A stretch of DNA of 33,828 nucleotides, from the NCBI GenBank assembly GCA_035527535.1, contig DATLAK010000033.1, forward strand, positions 1-33,828. Direction: 5' to 3'. Below are positions 1-7,960 of the stretch, piece after piece (position 1 is the stretch's first letter; each line of letters begins with the position of its first letter). The translations under genes were made by a program, and so were the position numbers. This DNA is from Armatimonadota bacterium (lineage in GTDB: Bacteria; Armatimonadota; Hebobacteria; GCA-020354555; CP070648). Under the pieces are notes generated by a model that worked only from the letters and a program-made list of their open reading frames with translations, searched no databases and had not been told where the DNA came from.

Positions 1-287
1 CGTGAAGCGCTCACCCAATGGGTGTGTCATCCCGAGTGGCTAAGCCCGGAGGGCCGCTGGCTAGGCCTAAAGGCCGCCATCCCGGTCTCTGACCTAGGGA
101 CACGGCGGTCGCTCCGCGACCTAGCCGCAACGCGAGGGATGCCCTACCGGGTAACGCTGCCTTCCCGTTGGGGAGGCAACGCCTTCCCAACGGGAACTGC
201 TCGCGGCTGCAATGGTTGGCCTTGGGCATCCCTGGTAGGGGATTCCTCGGTCGCGTCGCTTCCTCGGAATGACATAGCCGGAGCCTT
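1..287. repeat. Composite intergenic repeat, copy A, with two nested hairpin insertions
   Basis: This stretch matches 14400-14551 (copy B) in three blocks: 1-36, 128-151 and 198-287. Copy A carries two extra segments that B lacks. The first, 37-127, contains a GGCTAGG...CCTAGCC inverted repeat (59-126). The second, 152-197, contains facing arms around CCCGTTGGGGAGG and CCTTCCCAACGGG. The base element has facing TGTCATCCCGAG and CTCGGAATGACA sequences, so it is itself palindromic. I see no gene in it; open frames across it are repeat translations. From 288 to 383 I see nothing recognisable apart from the start region of the next gene. Confidence 0.8.
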
Positions 288-383
288 TCAGCTCGGCTCA
301 GGACAGGCGCCTCGCCTACCATAGTCTTTCTTCGCGTCTTTGTACCTTGGTGGTTTGGTTCGCGACGTGAGGCAGGAGCGACT

Positions 384-1289
384 TTGAGCGAACAGACGAA
401 CAGCGCCCGGTTATTGGCCCGGCTGAGCCGCGCCCCGCTCATCGGCGACGGCGCCATGGGCACCATGCTGGAGGCCGCCGGCCTGCTCGCCGGGGCCTGC
501 CGCGAGCTGTGGAATATCGAGCAGCCGGATAAGGTGCTGGGGGTCCACCGTGCCTACGTCGAGGCGGGCTCCGACATCATCGAGACCAACACCTTCTTCG
601 GCGGCAATCGCATTCAGCTTGCGAAATGGGGTCTCGGGGAGCGCGCGGCGGAGTTCAACCAGGCGGCAGTGCGCCTGGCGCGCGAGGCCGCAGGCGGCGC
701 ACCGGCCGCGGACGGGGCGATAATGGTGTCGGTGTCCATGGGGCCGACAGGCGAGGTGCTGGCGCCGCTGGGCAATCTCGACCCCGCGCAGGCCGCCGAT
801 GCTTTCCGCGAGCAGGCCCAGGCGGCGGCCGAGGCGGGCGCGGACGCGGCGACGGTGGAGACCTTCTACGCCCTGGACGAGATCAAGCTCGCGATCGCGG
901 CCGCGCTCGCCGCGGGATTGCCGGTGATGGCGACCATGACCTTTGAACCCAGCGGGCGCACCATGATGGGGGTTGCCCCGGCTGACGCCGCTCGCGCGCT
1001 GACGGACTACGGGGCGACCATTGTCGGCGCCAACTGCGGCACCGGGCCCGAGGTGATGGTGCCTGTGATCGAGGCGATGATGGCGGCGACCGACCGACCG
1101 CTCATGGTGCAGCCGAATGCGGGGATGCCGCGGCTGGTGGGCGGCAAGACCACCTTCCCCGCAACTGCGGAGACCATGGCCGATTACGCAGCGCGCTTTG
1201 CGCAGATGGGGGTCAAGGTCATCGGCGGGTGCTGCGGCACCACCCCCGACCACGTCCGGGCGATGGCCCGCCGTATCCGGGGCGGATAG
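384..1289 (+). CDS. Homocysteine S-methyltransferase family protein (MetH N-terminal domain-like)
   Basis: A 301-residue single-domain protein of the zinc-dependent homocysteine/betaine S-methyltransferase family, which transfers a methyl group to homocysteine or a related thiol. The N-terminal GDGAMGTMLEAAGL (about 21-34) and ETNTFFGG (about 68-75) are family hallmarks. The three predicted zinc cysteines are visible: C218 in GANCGTG, and C283 and C284 in GGCCGTTPDHVRA near the C-terminus. It begins with TTG at 384, with a purine-rich GGCAGGAG about 7 bases upstream. The cobalamin and folate domains of full MetH are absent, so it may be a stand-alone methyltransferase or a partner to split MetH parts elsewhere. 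The family is clear; the methyl donor cannot be read from sequence. Confidence 0.88.
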   Translation: MSEQTNSARLLARLSRAPLIGDGAMGTMLEAAGLLAGACRELWNIEQPDKVLGVHRAYVEAGSDIIETNTFFGGNRIQLAKWGLGERAAEFNQAAVRLAREAAGGAPAADGAIMVSVSMGPTGEVLAPLGNLDPAQAADAFREQAQAAAEAGADAATVETFYALDEIKLAIAAALAAGLPVMATMTFEPSGRTMMGVAPADAARALTDYGATIVGANCGTGPEVMVPVIEAMMAATDRPLMVQPNAGMPRLVGGKTTFPATAETMADYAARFAQMGVKVIGGCCGTTPDHVRAMARRIRGG

Positions 1290-1345
1290 GGCTTGCAGGC
1301 AGCCAGCGCACGAGCCCTTCGGCGGCGCCGAAAGCGAACTTGCGC

Positions 1346-1361
1346 CCGCCGGAGGCGGGTG
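1346..1361 (+). terminator. Possible terminator hairpin after the methyltransferase gene
   Basis: CCCGCC, loop GGAG, GGCGGG forms a GC-rich stem, followed about 10 bases later by CCTTTT. The T-run is short and displaced, so termination is only plausible. It sits in the 190-base gap before the nucleotidyltransferase gene. Confidence 0.25.
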
Positions 1362-1479
1362 AACTTCCTTTTGCCAGCAGACACTGGCCGGCGGCGGCAG
1401 GGCTGAGCCATCTGCGGATCGCCTCGTTCTGCTTCGCCTGGAATGCGCGGAGCGGACGAGATCTGGGGAGGGCACGGTA

Positions 1480-2574
1480 TTGAAGGGAGTGATTCTCGCG
1501 GGAGGCCGGGCGACGAGGTTGCGCCCGCTGACCCACACCATGACCAAGCACCTCATCCCGCTGGCCAACAAACCCATCATCTACTACTGCCTGGAGTCGC
1601 TGGCGAGAGCCGGCATCAAGCAGGTGGCGGTCGTCGTCGGCTGCCGCCACCCCGACTACCCCGGCAGCATTGACACCGGCCCCGAGATCATGGAGGCGGT
1701 GGGCGACGGCGAGCAGTGGGGGCTGCGGGTGACCTACGTCGAGCAGGACGCCCCCCGCGGCATCGCCCACGCGGTGGGCCTGACCCGCGACTTCGTCGGC
1801 GACGACTCGTTCGTCGTCTTCCTGGGGGACAACTTCCTGCCCTCCGGCATCCACGACTTCACGCGCGAGTTCGAGCGTAACCAGGCTCACGCCATGATCC
1901 TGCTGTGCCGGGTGCCCAACCCGCGCGACTTCGGGGTGGCGGTGCTGGAGGGGGAACGGGTGGTGCGCCTGGAGGAGAAACCCGAGCACCCGCCGAGCGA
2001 CCTCGCGCTGGTCGGCGTCTACCTCTTCGACCGGCACGTGTGGCGGGCGATTGACAACCTGCGCCCGTCGGGGCGAGGGGAGCTGGAGATCACGCATGCC
2101 ATCCAGGCGCTGATTGACGAGGGGCTGACGGTGCGCTCGCACGAGGTCCGGGGTTGGTGGAAGGACACCGGCACCCTGGGCGACCTGCTGGAGGCCAACC
2201 GCATCGTCCTCGACACCCTGGCCGAGAGCAACCAGGGGCAGGTGGACGGCCGCAGCCAACTGCTGGGGCGGGTCGTGATCGAGCAGGGGGCCACCATCGC
2301 CAACAGCGTCATCCAGGGCCCCGCCATCATCGGCCGCGGCGCCCGGGTGGTGGACTCGGTGGTGGGCCCCTATGTCTCGCTCTACTGCGATGTCGAGATC
2401 GAGGGCAGCGAGCTGGCGAACAGCATCGTGCTCGGGGCAAGCGCCATCCGCCGCATCCCGGGACGCATCCGCGACAGCCTGATCGGCAAGAACGTGGTCG
2501 TCCATACCAGCGACCGCCGCCCCGCGTGGCACCAGTTCATGCTCGGAGACTCGAGCCAGGTGACCCTCGGATGA
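1480..2574 (+). CDS. Glucose-1-phosphate thymidylyltransferase, long form (RmlA/StrD type)
   Basis: A 364-residue sugar-phosphate nucleotidyltransferase, expected to activate glucose-1-phosphate with dTTP (or another NTP) for deoxysugar or glycan synthesis in the cytoplasm. The N-terminal half shows the nucleotide-binding signature LAGGRATRLRPLT and the KHLIPLANKPIIYY segment. EEKP (near 170) and VGVYLFD follow. The C-terminal ~120 residues contain hexapeptide-like I/V-G-A steps (VIEQGATIANSVIQGPAIIG...), indicating a left-handed beta-helix as in long-form enzymes. It begins with TTG at 1480 after GGGGAGGGCAC. It is followed four bases later by a glycosyltransferase, then by an RmlD-like reductase, supporting dTDP-sugar metabolism; rmlB and rmlC are not in the window. 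Nucleotide specificity is inferred. Confidence 0.85.
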   Translation: MKGVILAGGRATRLRPLTHTMTKHLIPLANKPIIYYCLESLARAGIKQVAVVVGCRHPDYPGSIDTGPEIMEAVGDGEQWGLRVTYVEQDAPRGIAHAVGLTRDFVGDDSFVVFLGDNFLPSGIHDFTREFERNQAHAMILLCRVPNPRDFGVAVLEGERVVRLEEKPEHPPSDLALVGVYLFDRHVWRAIDNLRPSGRGELEITHAIQALIDEGLTVRSHEVRGWWKDTGTLGDLLEANRIVLDTLAESNQGQVDGRSQLLGRVVIEQGATIANSVIQGPAIIGRGARVVDSVVGPYVSLYCDVEIEGSELANSIVLGASAIRRIPGRIRDSLIGKNVVVHTSDRRPAWHQFMLGDSSQVTLG

Positions 2575-2605
2575 ACAGGTGAGCAGGGGAACAGGTGAGC
2601 AGGGG
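2574..2605 (+). repeat. 16-bp perfect tandem duplication
   Basis: AACAGGTGAGCAGGGG occurs at 2574-2589 and again at 2590-2605 with no mismatch. It starts at the stop codon of the nucleotidyltransferase and spans the start of the next gene. Because 16 is not a multiple of 3, the two GTG codons in the copies lie in different frames. Confidence 0.95.
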
Positions 2606-3352
2606 AGCGAGACCGACCGGGCGGCGCCCATCCACCTGTCGGTGATCATTCCGGCGCACGATGAGGCGGAGCGCATCGGGCCGACGCTGGAGCGCGTCAT
2701 GGAGTACTTGCGCGGTCAGCCGTACGTATGGGAGATCGCGGTGGTGGACGACGTCAGCCGCGACGCGACGGCGCGGGTGGTGGCGCGCTTCCAGCGCGAC
2801 GAGCCGCGGCTGCGGCTGCTGCAGCGCGAGGCCGACCCGGGCAAGGGGGCGGCGGTACGGGTGGGGATGCTGGCGGCGCGGGGGCGGTGGGTACTGTTCT
2901 CCGACGCCGATCTTTCCACCCCCATCGAGGAGGTAGAGAAACTGCTGGCGGCGGTGGAAGGAGAGAGTTGCGACATCGCCATCGGCTCGCGAGGGCTGCC
3001 GCAGTCGGACCTGCGGGTGCGCCAGCCGTGGTATCGAGAGGGGATGGGGCGCATCTTCAACCTCATGGTGCGGGCGGTGGCGCTGCGCGGATTTCGAGAT
3101 ACCCAGTGCGGGTTCAAGCTGTTCCGCGGCGAGGTGGTGCGCGATCTCTTCCGCCGCCAGACCATCACGGGATTCGCATTCGACGTGGAGGTCCTGTTCA
3201 TCGCCCTCAAGCGCGGGCTGCGCGTCAAGGAGGTGGCAGTGACGTGGATCAACTCGCCGCGCAGCAAGGTGGATCCGGTGCGCGACTCGCTGCGCATGCT
3301 GCGCGATATGCTGGGTATTCGGATCAAGAGCCTGCTGGGGCTGTACCGGTGA
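2579..3352 (+). CDS. Family 2 glycosyltransferase, dolichyl/polyprenyl-phosphate glucosyltransferase-like
   Basis: A 257-residue GT-A fold glycosyltransferase resembling the dolichyl-phosphate beta-glucosyltransferase group, which moves a sugar from a nucleotide donor onto a polyprenyl phosphate. Visible features are the N-terminal SVIIPAHDEAERIG, the VVDDVSRDAT segment, the metal-binding FSDADLSTP (DxD-like), GSRGLPQSDL, QCGFKLFRG and the acceptor-side ITGFAFDVEVLFIA. No transmembrane helices are seen, so the enzyme would be cytosolic or peripheral. The start is uncertain: GTG 2579 lies inside a 16-bp tandem duplication, and the next in-frame start (GTG 2642) would cut into the first beta-strand. 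The neighbours are nucleotide-sugar genes, a likely donor supply. Acceptor and sugar are not readable. Confidence 0.82.
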   Translation: MSRGTGEQGSETDRAAPIHLSVIIPAHDEAERIGPTLERVMEYLRGQPYVWEIAVVDDVSRDATARVVARFQRDEPRLRLLQREADPGKGAAVRVGMLAARGRWVLFSDADLSTPIEEVEKLLAAVEGESCDIAIGSRGLPQSDLRVRQPWYREGMGRIFNLMVRAVALRGFRDTQCGFKLFRGEVVRDLFRRQTITGFAFDVEVLFIALKRGLRVKEVAVTWINSPRSKVDPVRDSLRMLRDMLGIRIKSLLGLYR

Positions 3353-3410
3353 GCGCCGGGCGCGGGCCTGCACCTGGCTCGGCCACCACTGGGAGGGCGC
3401 GAGTGAAGCG

Positions 3411-4310
3411 ATGCGCATAATGGTCACCGGCGCCCAGGGCATGCTGGGGCGCGAGCTGGCGGCGCGGCTGGAGCGCGAGCACGACGTGGTGGCGGTGGAT
3501 GTCGGCGACTTCGACATCACTGATTGCGCCGCCGTCGAGGCGGGGCTGAGGCAGGCGCAGCCGGACCTGGTGTGCCACTGCGCGGGCTACACCGATGTGG
3601 ACGGCTGCGAGCGCGACCCGGCGCGCGCGTTCCGCGTCAACGCCTTGGGCGCGTGGAACGTCGCGGCCGCCTGTAGCCAGGTCGGCGCAGGTATGATATA
3701 CATAAGCACCGATTTCGTCTTCGACGGCGAAAAGGGAGCGCCCTACACCGAGTACGACGAACCGCGACCACTGGGCGTGTACGGCGCGAGCAAGCTCGCC
3801 GGTGAGCGTCACGTGCGCGAGCTGGTAGTGCGCCACTTCATCGTGCGCACGGCGTGGCTGTTCGCGCCGCACGGGCGCAACTTCGTGCTCAGCATCCTGG
3901 GCAAAGCGCGGGAGCACGCGGTCTCCGCCGCGGCGACGGGGGAGCGGCCAACGCTGCGAGTGGTGGCGGACCAGGTGGGCTCGCCCACCAGCGCCGCCGA
4001 CCTGGCCGATGCCATCACCCGCCACCTGGTGGGGTCGCGGCTTTACGGCACTTATCACATAACGAACGCTGGAGGCAGCTCGTGGGCGGAGTTGGCGGCG
4101 GAGGCGCTTCGGCTGGCAGGCAGCCCGGCGCGGGTGGAGCCCATATCGGCGAGTGAATGGCCGACGCCGACGCGGCGGCCGGCGTACTCGGTCCTGCGCC
4201 ACCTGAGCCTGGAGCTACAAGGGCGCGACGACCTGCGCCCGTGGCCGGAGGCGCTGGCGGAGGTGGTGGCGACGTTAGGGGCTACAGCCGAGGGCGGTTG
4301 TGCCACATGA
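3411..4310 (+). CDS. rmlD: dTDP-4-dehydrorhamnose reductase (RmlD-like)
   Basis: A 299-residue extended short-chain dehydrogenase of the RmlD family, which reduces dTDP-4-keto-L-rhamnose to dTDP-L-rhamnose with NAD(P)H. The Rossmann signature GAQGMLG lies at residues 7-13, followed by the family-typical HCAGYTDVDGCE. The catalytic set is STDFVFDG (about 99-106) and YGASK (Y124, K128). RTAWLFAPHGRNFV and VADQVGSPTSAADLADAI are also typical. It begins with ATG 3411. The last eight residues, TAEGGCAT, are encoded by a dispersed intergenic repeat (see findings), so the native C-terminus was probably altered. It lies in a plus-strand run with the nucleotidyltransferase and glycosyltransferase. A related 4-keto-sugar reductase role cannot be excluded. 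Confidence 0.85.
   Translation: MRIMVTGAQGMLGRELAARLEREHDVVAVDVGDFDITDCAAVEAGLRQAQPDLVCHCAGYTDVDGCERDPARAFRVNALGAWNVAAACSQVGAGMIYISTDFVFDGEKGAPYTEYDEPRPLGVYGASKLAGERHVRELVVRHFIVRTAWLFAPHGRNFVLSILGKAREHAVSAAATGERPTLRVVADQVGSPTSAADLADAITRHLVGSRLYGTYHITNAGGSSWAELAAEALRLAGSPARVEPISASEWPTPTRRPAYSVLRHLSLELQGRDDLRPWPEALAEVVATLGATAEGGCAT
4284..4307 (+). repeat. Dispersed ACAGCCG-AGGG-CGGTTGT hairpin repeat forming the rmlD 3' end
   Basis: Twenty-four bases, beginning ACAGCCGAGGG and ending TGTGCCACA, match 33637-33660 with one difference (C to T in the right arm). The arms ACAGCCG and CGGTTGT face each other around AGGG. The repeat ends directly at the rmlD stop codon. Confidence 0.85.
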
Positions 4311-4322
4311 GAACGGGAGACC

Positions 4323-7088
4323 ATGGAACGCGAGACTAGGAACTACCGGGACACGCTCAACCTGCCGCGCACGGCCTTCCCCATGAAGGCCAACCTGCCG
4401 CAGCGCGAACCGGAGATCCAGGCGCGGTGGGATGAGCTCGATCTCTACGCCCGCATCCAGGCGCAGAACGCGGGGCGCGAGCAGTACATCCTGCATGATG
4501 GGCCGCCCTATACCAGCGGCGACATCCACCTCGGCCAGGCGCTCAACAAGATCCTCAAGGACATCGTGGTCAAGTTCAAGACGATGCAGGGCTACGACGC
4601 GCCGTTCGTGCCGGGGTGGGACATGCACGGGCTGCCGACGGAGATGCGGGCGCTGCGCACCTTCGACCTCGACCGCCACCAGATCGAGCCGATGGAGCTG
4701 CGGGGGCGCGCGCACGAGACCGCGGTCAAGTTCATGGAAGTGCAGCGGCGGCAGTTTCGCCGCCTGGGGGTGCGCGGCGAGTGGGAGCACCCGTACCTGA
4801 CGGTGGACCCGACCTACGAGGCCGCGGTGCTGGGCGTATTCCGCGACCTGGTGGCGCACGATGCGGTCTACCGGGGGCTGAAGCCGGTCTATTGGTGCGC
4901 GACCTGCGAGACCGCGCTGGCGGAGGCGGAGATCGAATACGCGCCGGCGACCTCGCCCTCGATCTTCGTCAAGTTCGCGCTGGTCAGCGATGTGCGCGAG
5001 CGCTTCCCCGACGCCCCCGCGGGGACGCCCGCTTACCTGGTTATCTGGACCACCACGCCGTGGACCCTGCCCGCTAACGTCGCCGTCGCCGCGCACCCGG
5101 GGTTCGAATATGCGCTGGTGCGGGCGGGCGACGAGCTGCTGGTGATGGCGGCGGAGCTGGTGGGAGCGGTGATGACGGCGGTCGGGAAAGATGGATACGA
5201 GGTGCTGGCGACGCGGCCGGGGGAGAAGCTGGAGGGCCTGCGCGCGCGCCATCCGTTCGTGGAGCGCGAGCCGGTGGTGGTGCTCGCCGACTACGTGACC
5301 CTGGAGCAGGGCACGGGCCTGGTGCACATCGCGCCCGGGCACGGCAAGGAGGACTTCGCCACCGGCCAGCAGTACCGGCTGGCGACCTTGAGCCCGCTCG
5401 ACGGGCGCGGGATTTTCACGGCGGAGGGCGGGAAGTTCGCGGGCCTGCGCTACGACCAGGCGGAGGCGCCGATCCTGGCGGAGCTGCGAGAGCGCGAGGC
5501 GCTGCTGGCGAGCGCGGAATCAGAGCATTCGTATCCCCACTGCTGGCGCTGCCACCAGCCGATCATCTTCCGCGCCACCGAGCAGTGGTTCGTGGCGGTG
5601 GACAAGTTCACGCGCGAGGCGCTGACAGCGATTGAGGGCGTGAAATGGGTGCCGCCGTGGGGGCGCGAGCGCATCGTCGGCATGGTGGCGGAGCGGCCGG
5701 ACTGGTGCATCTCGCGCCAACGGGTGTGGGGCATTCCCATCCCCGCATTCTACTGCGAGGGCTGCGGCGAGCTGCTGCTGACCCCGGAGACGGTGGAGGC
5801 GGTGCGCGCGGTATTTGCCGAGCGCGGCAGCGACGCGTGGTTCACGCTGCCGGCGGCGGAGCTGCTGCCGGCGGGCACCGCCTGCGGCGCGTGCGGCGGA
5901 ACTGAGTTTCGCAAGGAGAGCGACATCCTCGACGTGTGGTTCGATTCAGGCGCGAGCCACGCGGCGGTGCTGGAGACACGCGCCAACCTGCGCTCGCCCG
6001 CCGACCTCTACCTGGAGGGCAGCGACCAGCACCGGGGGTGGTTCCAAGCCTCGCTGTGGACCTCGATCATCGCCCGCGGGCGCGCGCCCTACCGCTGCGT
6101 GCTCACCCACGGGTTCTTCCTCGACGAGACCGGGCGCAAGATGAGCAAGTCGCTGGAGAACATCGTTGACCCCAACGCCATCGCCGAGGTCTATGGCGCC
6201 GATATCCTGCGGCTGTGGGTCGCCTACGTGGACTTCAAGTCCGACATGCCGATGTCGGAGTCCATCTTCGAGCAGGTGATCGAGGCCTACCGGCGCATCC
6301 GCAACACCGTGCGCTTCATGCTCGGCAACCTCTACGACTTCGATCCCGCGGCGGACGCCCCGGCGCCCGCCGACCTGGCGGAGGTTGACCGCTGGGCGCT
6401 GCACCGGCTGGGGGAGCTGACGGAACGGGTCACGCGCGCCTACGAGGATTTCGAGTTCCACCGCGTCTATCACGCGGTCAACGACTTCTGCGCGGTGGAC
6501 ATGTCTGCGTTCTATCTGGACATGCTGAAGGATCGCCTATATACTACCGCTGCCGGGTCGCGCGGGCGGCGCTCGGCACAGGCGGCGCTGTACGCGCTCG
6601 CGGGCGGGCTGGCGCGGCTGCTGGCGCCGATCCTGAGCCATACGGCGGAGGAAATCTGGCAGCACTTGCCGGGCGCGCACGAGGATAGCGTGCAGTTCGC
6701 GCGGTGGCCCGCGGCTGACGGGTGTGACCCGGAGTTGGGGCGCCGTTGGGAGGAGATTCTGCGCGTGCGGGAGCAGGTCAACCGCGCGCTCGAGCGCGCG
6801 CGCACGACCGGCGTGGTGGATCAGCCGCTGCACGCCGCGGTCACCATCCACGCGCCGCAGCCGCAGGCGCGCTTGCTGCGCGAGCTGGGGGACGAGCTGG
6901 CGCGAGTGCTGATCGTGTCGCAGGCCGAGGTGCGGCCGGCGGCGGAAGCGGCGGTCGAGGTGGCGGCGGCGCCGGGCGGCAAGTGTGCGCGCTGTTGGTT
7001 GGTGCAAACCACGGTGGGAGAGCAGGCGGGACATCCGTCGCTGTGCGCGCGCTGCGCCAGCGTGATCATGGGAGAGGGCGAGGCATGA
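4323..7088 (+). CDS. ileS: Isoleucyl-tRNA synthetase
   Basis: A 921-residue class Ia aminoacyl-tRNA synthetase that charges tRNA-Ile with isoleucine. The order of motifs is canonical: HGPP-type DGPPYTSGDIHLG (the HIGH region, here H69-L-G-Q72), the CP1 editing domain with WTTTPWTLPAN and HIAPGHGKEDF, DVWFDSGASH, EGSDQHRGWF, the KMSKS loop at 606-610 (GRKMSKSLEN), then the anticodon-binding domain and a C-terminal zinc knuckle (CARCW...CARC). The last residue of HIGH is Gln, which is unusual. It begins with ATG 4323, with GGGAGA just upstream, 12 bases after rmlD. The stop overlaps the next gene by ATGA, so translational coupling is likely. Length and C-terminal zinc site match bacterial-type IleRS. 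Confidence 0.97.
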   Translation: MERETRNYRDTLNLPRTAFPMKANLPQREPEIQARWDELDLYARIQAQNAGREQYILHDGPPYTSGDIHLGQALNKILKDIVVKFKTMQGYDAPFVPGWDMHGLPTEMRALRTFDLDRHQIEPMELRGRAHETAVKFMEVQRRQFRRLGVRGEWEHPYLTVDPTYEAAVLGVFRDLVAHDAVYRGLKPVYWCATCETALAEAEIEYAPATSPSIFVKFALVSDVRERFPDAPAGTPAYLVIWTTTPWTLPANVAVAAHPGFEYALVRAGDELLVMAAELVGAVMTAVGKDGYEVLATRPGEKLEGLRARHPFVEREPVVVLADYVTLEQGTGLVHIAPGHGKEDFATGQQYRLATLSPLDGRGIFTAEGGKFAGLRYDQAEAPILAELREREALLASAESEHSYPHCWRCHQPIIFRATEQWFVAVDKFTREALTAIEGVKWVPPWGRERIVGMVAERPDWCISRQRVWGIPIPAFYCEGCGELLLTPETVEAVRAVFAERGSDAWFTLPAAELLPAGTACGACGGTEFRKESDILDVWFDSGASHAAVLETRANLRSPADLYLEGSDQHRGWFQASLWTSIIARGRAPYRCVLTHGFFLDETGRKMSKSLENIVDPNAIAEVYGADILRLWVAYVDFKSDMPMSESIFEQVIEAYRRIRNTVRFMLGNLYDFDPAADAPAPADLAEVDRWALHRLGELTERVTRAYEDFEFHRVYHAVNDFCAVDMSAFYLDMLKDRLYTTAAGSRGRRSAQAALYALAGGLARLLAPILSHTAEEIWQHLPGAHEDSVQFARWPAADGCDPELGRRWEEILRVREQVNRALERARTTGVVDQPLHAAVTIHAPQPQARLLRELGDELARVLIVSQAEVRPAAEAAVEVAAAPGGKCARCWLVQTTVGEQAGHPSLCARCASVIMGEGEA

Positions 7089-7456
7089 AGACGGCTGAAC
7101 TTGAGCGCTTTCGCAAGCGGCTCGAGGCCGAGGAACAGGACTTGCTCGAGCGACTGCGCGAGATCGCGAGCACCAAGGGGCGCGCCACCGAGTCGGAGGT
7201 GGTGATGGAGCTGTCGGGGTACGATGACCACCCGGCGGACATGGCCTCGGAGACGTTCGAAAAAGAGAAAGACCAGGCGATGCTGGAGGGCATCCACCAT
7301 TCGCTGGCGCGGGTGCGTAACGCGCTCGCCAAGGTCAAGCGCGGCACCTACGGCAAGTGTGACAACTGCAGCCGGCAGATCGGCCTGCAGCGCCTGCGGG
7401 CGCTGCCTCACGCCACGCTGTGCGTCGAGTGCCAGGGACGGCGGGAGACGAGATGA
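7085..7456 (+). CDS. TraR/DksA family zinc-finger protein (YteA-like)
   Basis: A 123-residue protein with an N-terminal coiled coil and a C-terminal four-cysteine DksA/TraR zinc finger (YGKCDNCSRQIG...ATLCVEC). The central GYDDHPADMASETFEKEKD is characteristic of the YteA/YlyA-type branch found beside ileS and lspA in Gram-positive lineages. DksA relatives act in the secondary channel of RNA polymerase; whether this one does is unknown. The start ATG overlaps the ileS stop (ATGA), which fixes the start and argues for coupling. lspA follows 25 bases later. Confidence 0.88.
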   Translation: MKTAELERFRKRLEAEEQDLLERLREIASTKGRATESEVVMELSGYDDHPADMASETFEKEKDQAMLEGIHHSLARVRNALAKVKRGTYGKCDNCSRQIGLQRLRALPHATLCVECQGRRETR

Positions 7457-7481
7457 TCCCTCCCGGCGGCAGCGGGCGAAC

Positions 7482-7958
7482 ATGATGCGCGCGCGCTGGC
7501 CGCTCCTGCTGGGGGTGGCCGTCGCCGCGCTGGCGGCGGACCAGGCGACCAAGACGGCGGCGGTGGGCCTGCTGTCCGCCCATCACCCGCACCCCGTCGC
7601 CGGAGGCTGGCTGCGGCTGACGCTGGAGCGTAACCCCGGCGGCGCCTTCGGCCTGCTGCCCCAGGCCACGACCTACCTGATCGCGGCCTCGACGGTGATC
7701 GCGCTGGCGCTGCTGGTGTACGCTCGCGCCGCCGTCGCTCACTCCACGCTGCTCACGGTGGCGGTGGCGATGCTGCTGGGGGGGGCGCTCGGCAACCTGG
7801 TTGATCGCGTGCGCCTGGGCCACGTGGTGGATTTCATTGACCTGCGGGTGTGGCCGGTATTCAATGTCGCCGACATCGCGGTGACGGCGGGGGTGGGGCT
7901 TATCATTCTGGCGGCGGCGCTGCCCCGCCGCCGCCAGGCAACGGAAAGCGAGAAGTAA
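7482..7958 (+). CDS. lspA: Lipoprotein signal peptidase (signal peptidase II)
   Basis: A 158-residue inner-membrane aspartyl protease that removes signal peptides from diacylglyceryl-modified prolipoproteins. Four hydrophobic segments are visible. Family motifs are AADQATK in the first helix, RNPGGAFGL, and the two catalytic aspartates in GGALGNLVDR and FNVADIAVT. I chose ATG 7482 (MMRARW) because it directly precedes the first membrane segment; ATG 7485 is equally possible. The gene for the preceding pathway step (lgt) begins two bases after the stop, so the pair forms a lipoprotein maturation unit. Confidence 0.95.
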   Translation: MMRARWPLLLGVAVAALAADQATKTAAVGLLSAHHPHPVAGGWLRLTLERNPGGAFGLLPQATTYLIAASTVIALALLVYARAAVAHSTLLTVAVAMLLGGALGNLVDRVRLGHVVDFIDLRVWPVFNVADIAVTAGVGLIILAAALPRRRQATESEK

Positions 7959-7960
7959 GA

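Noticed and set aside
411-1580. Long antisense frame over the methyltransferase gene
   Set aside because: High GC gives long open frames on the opposite strand. The translation is low-complexity, rich in Arg, His and Ala, with no domain; the forward frame has clear family motifs.
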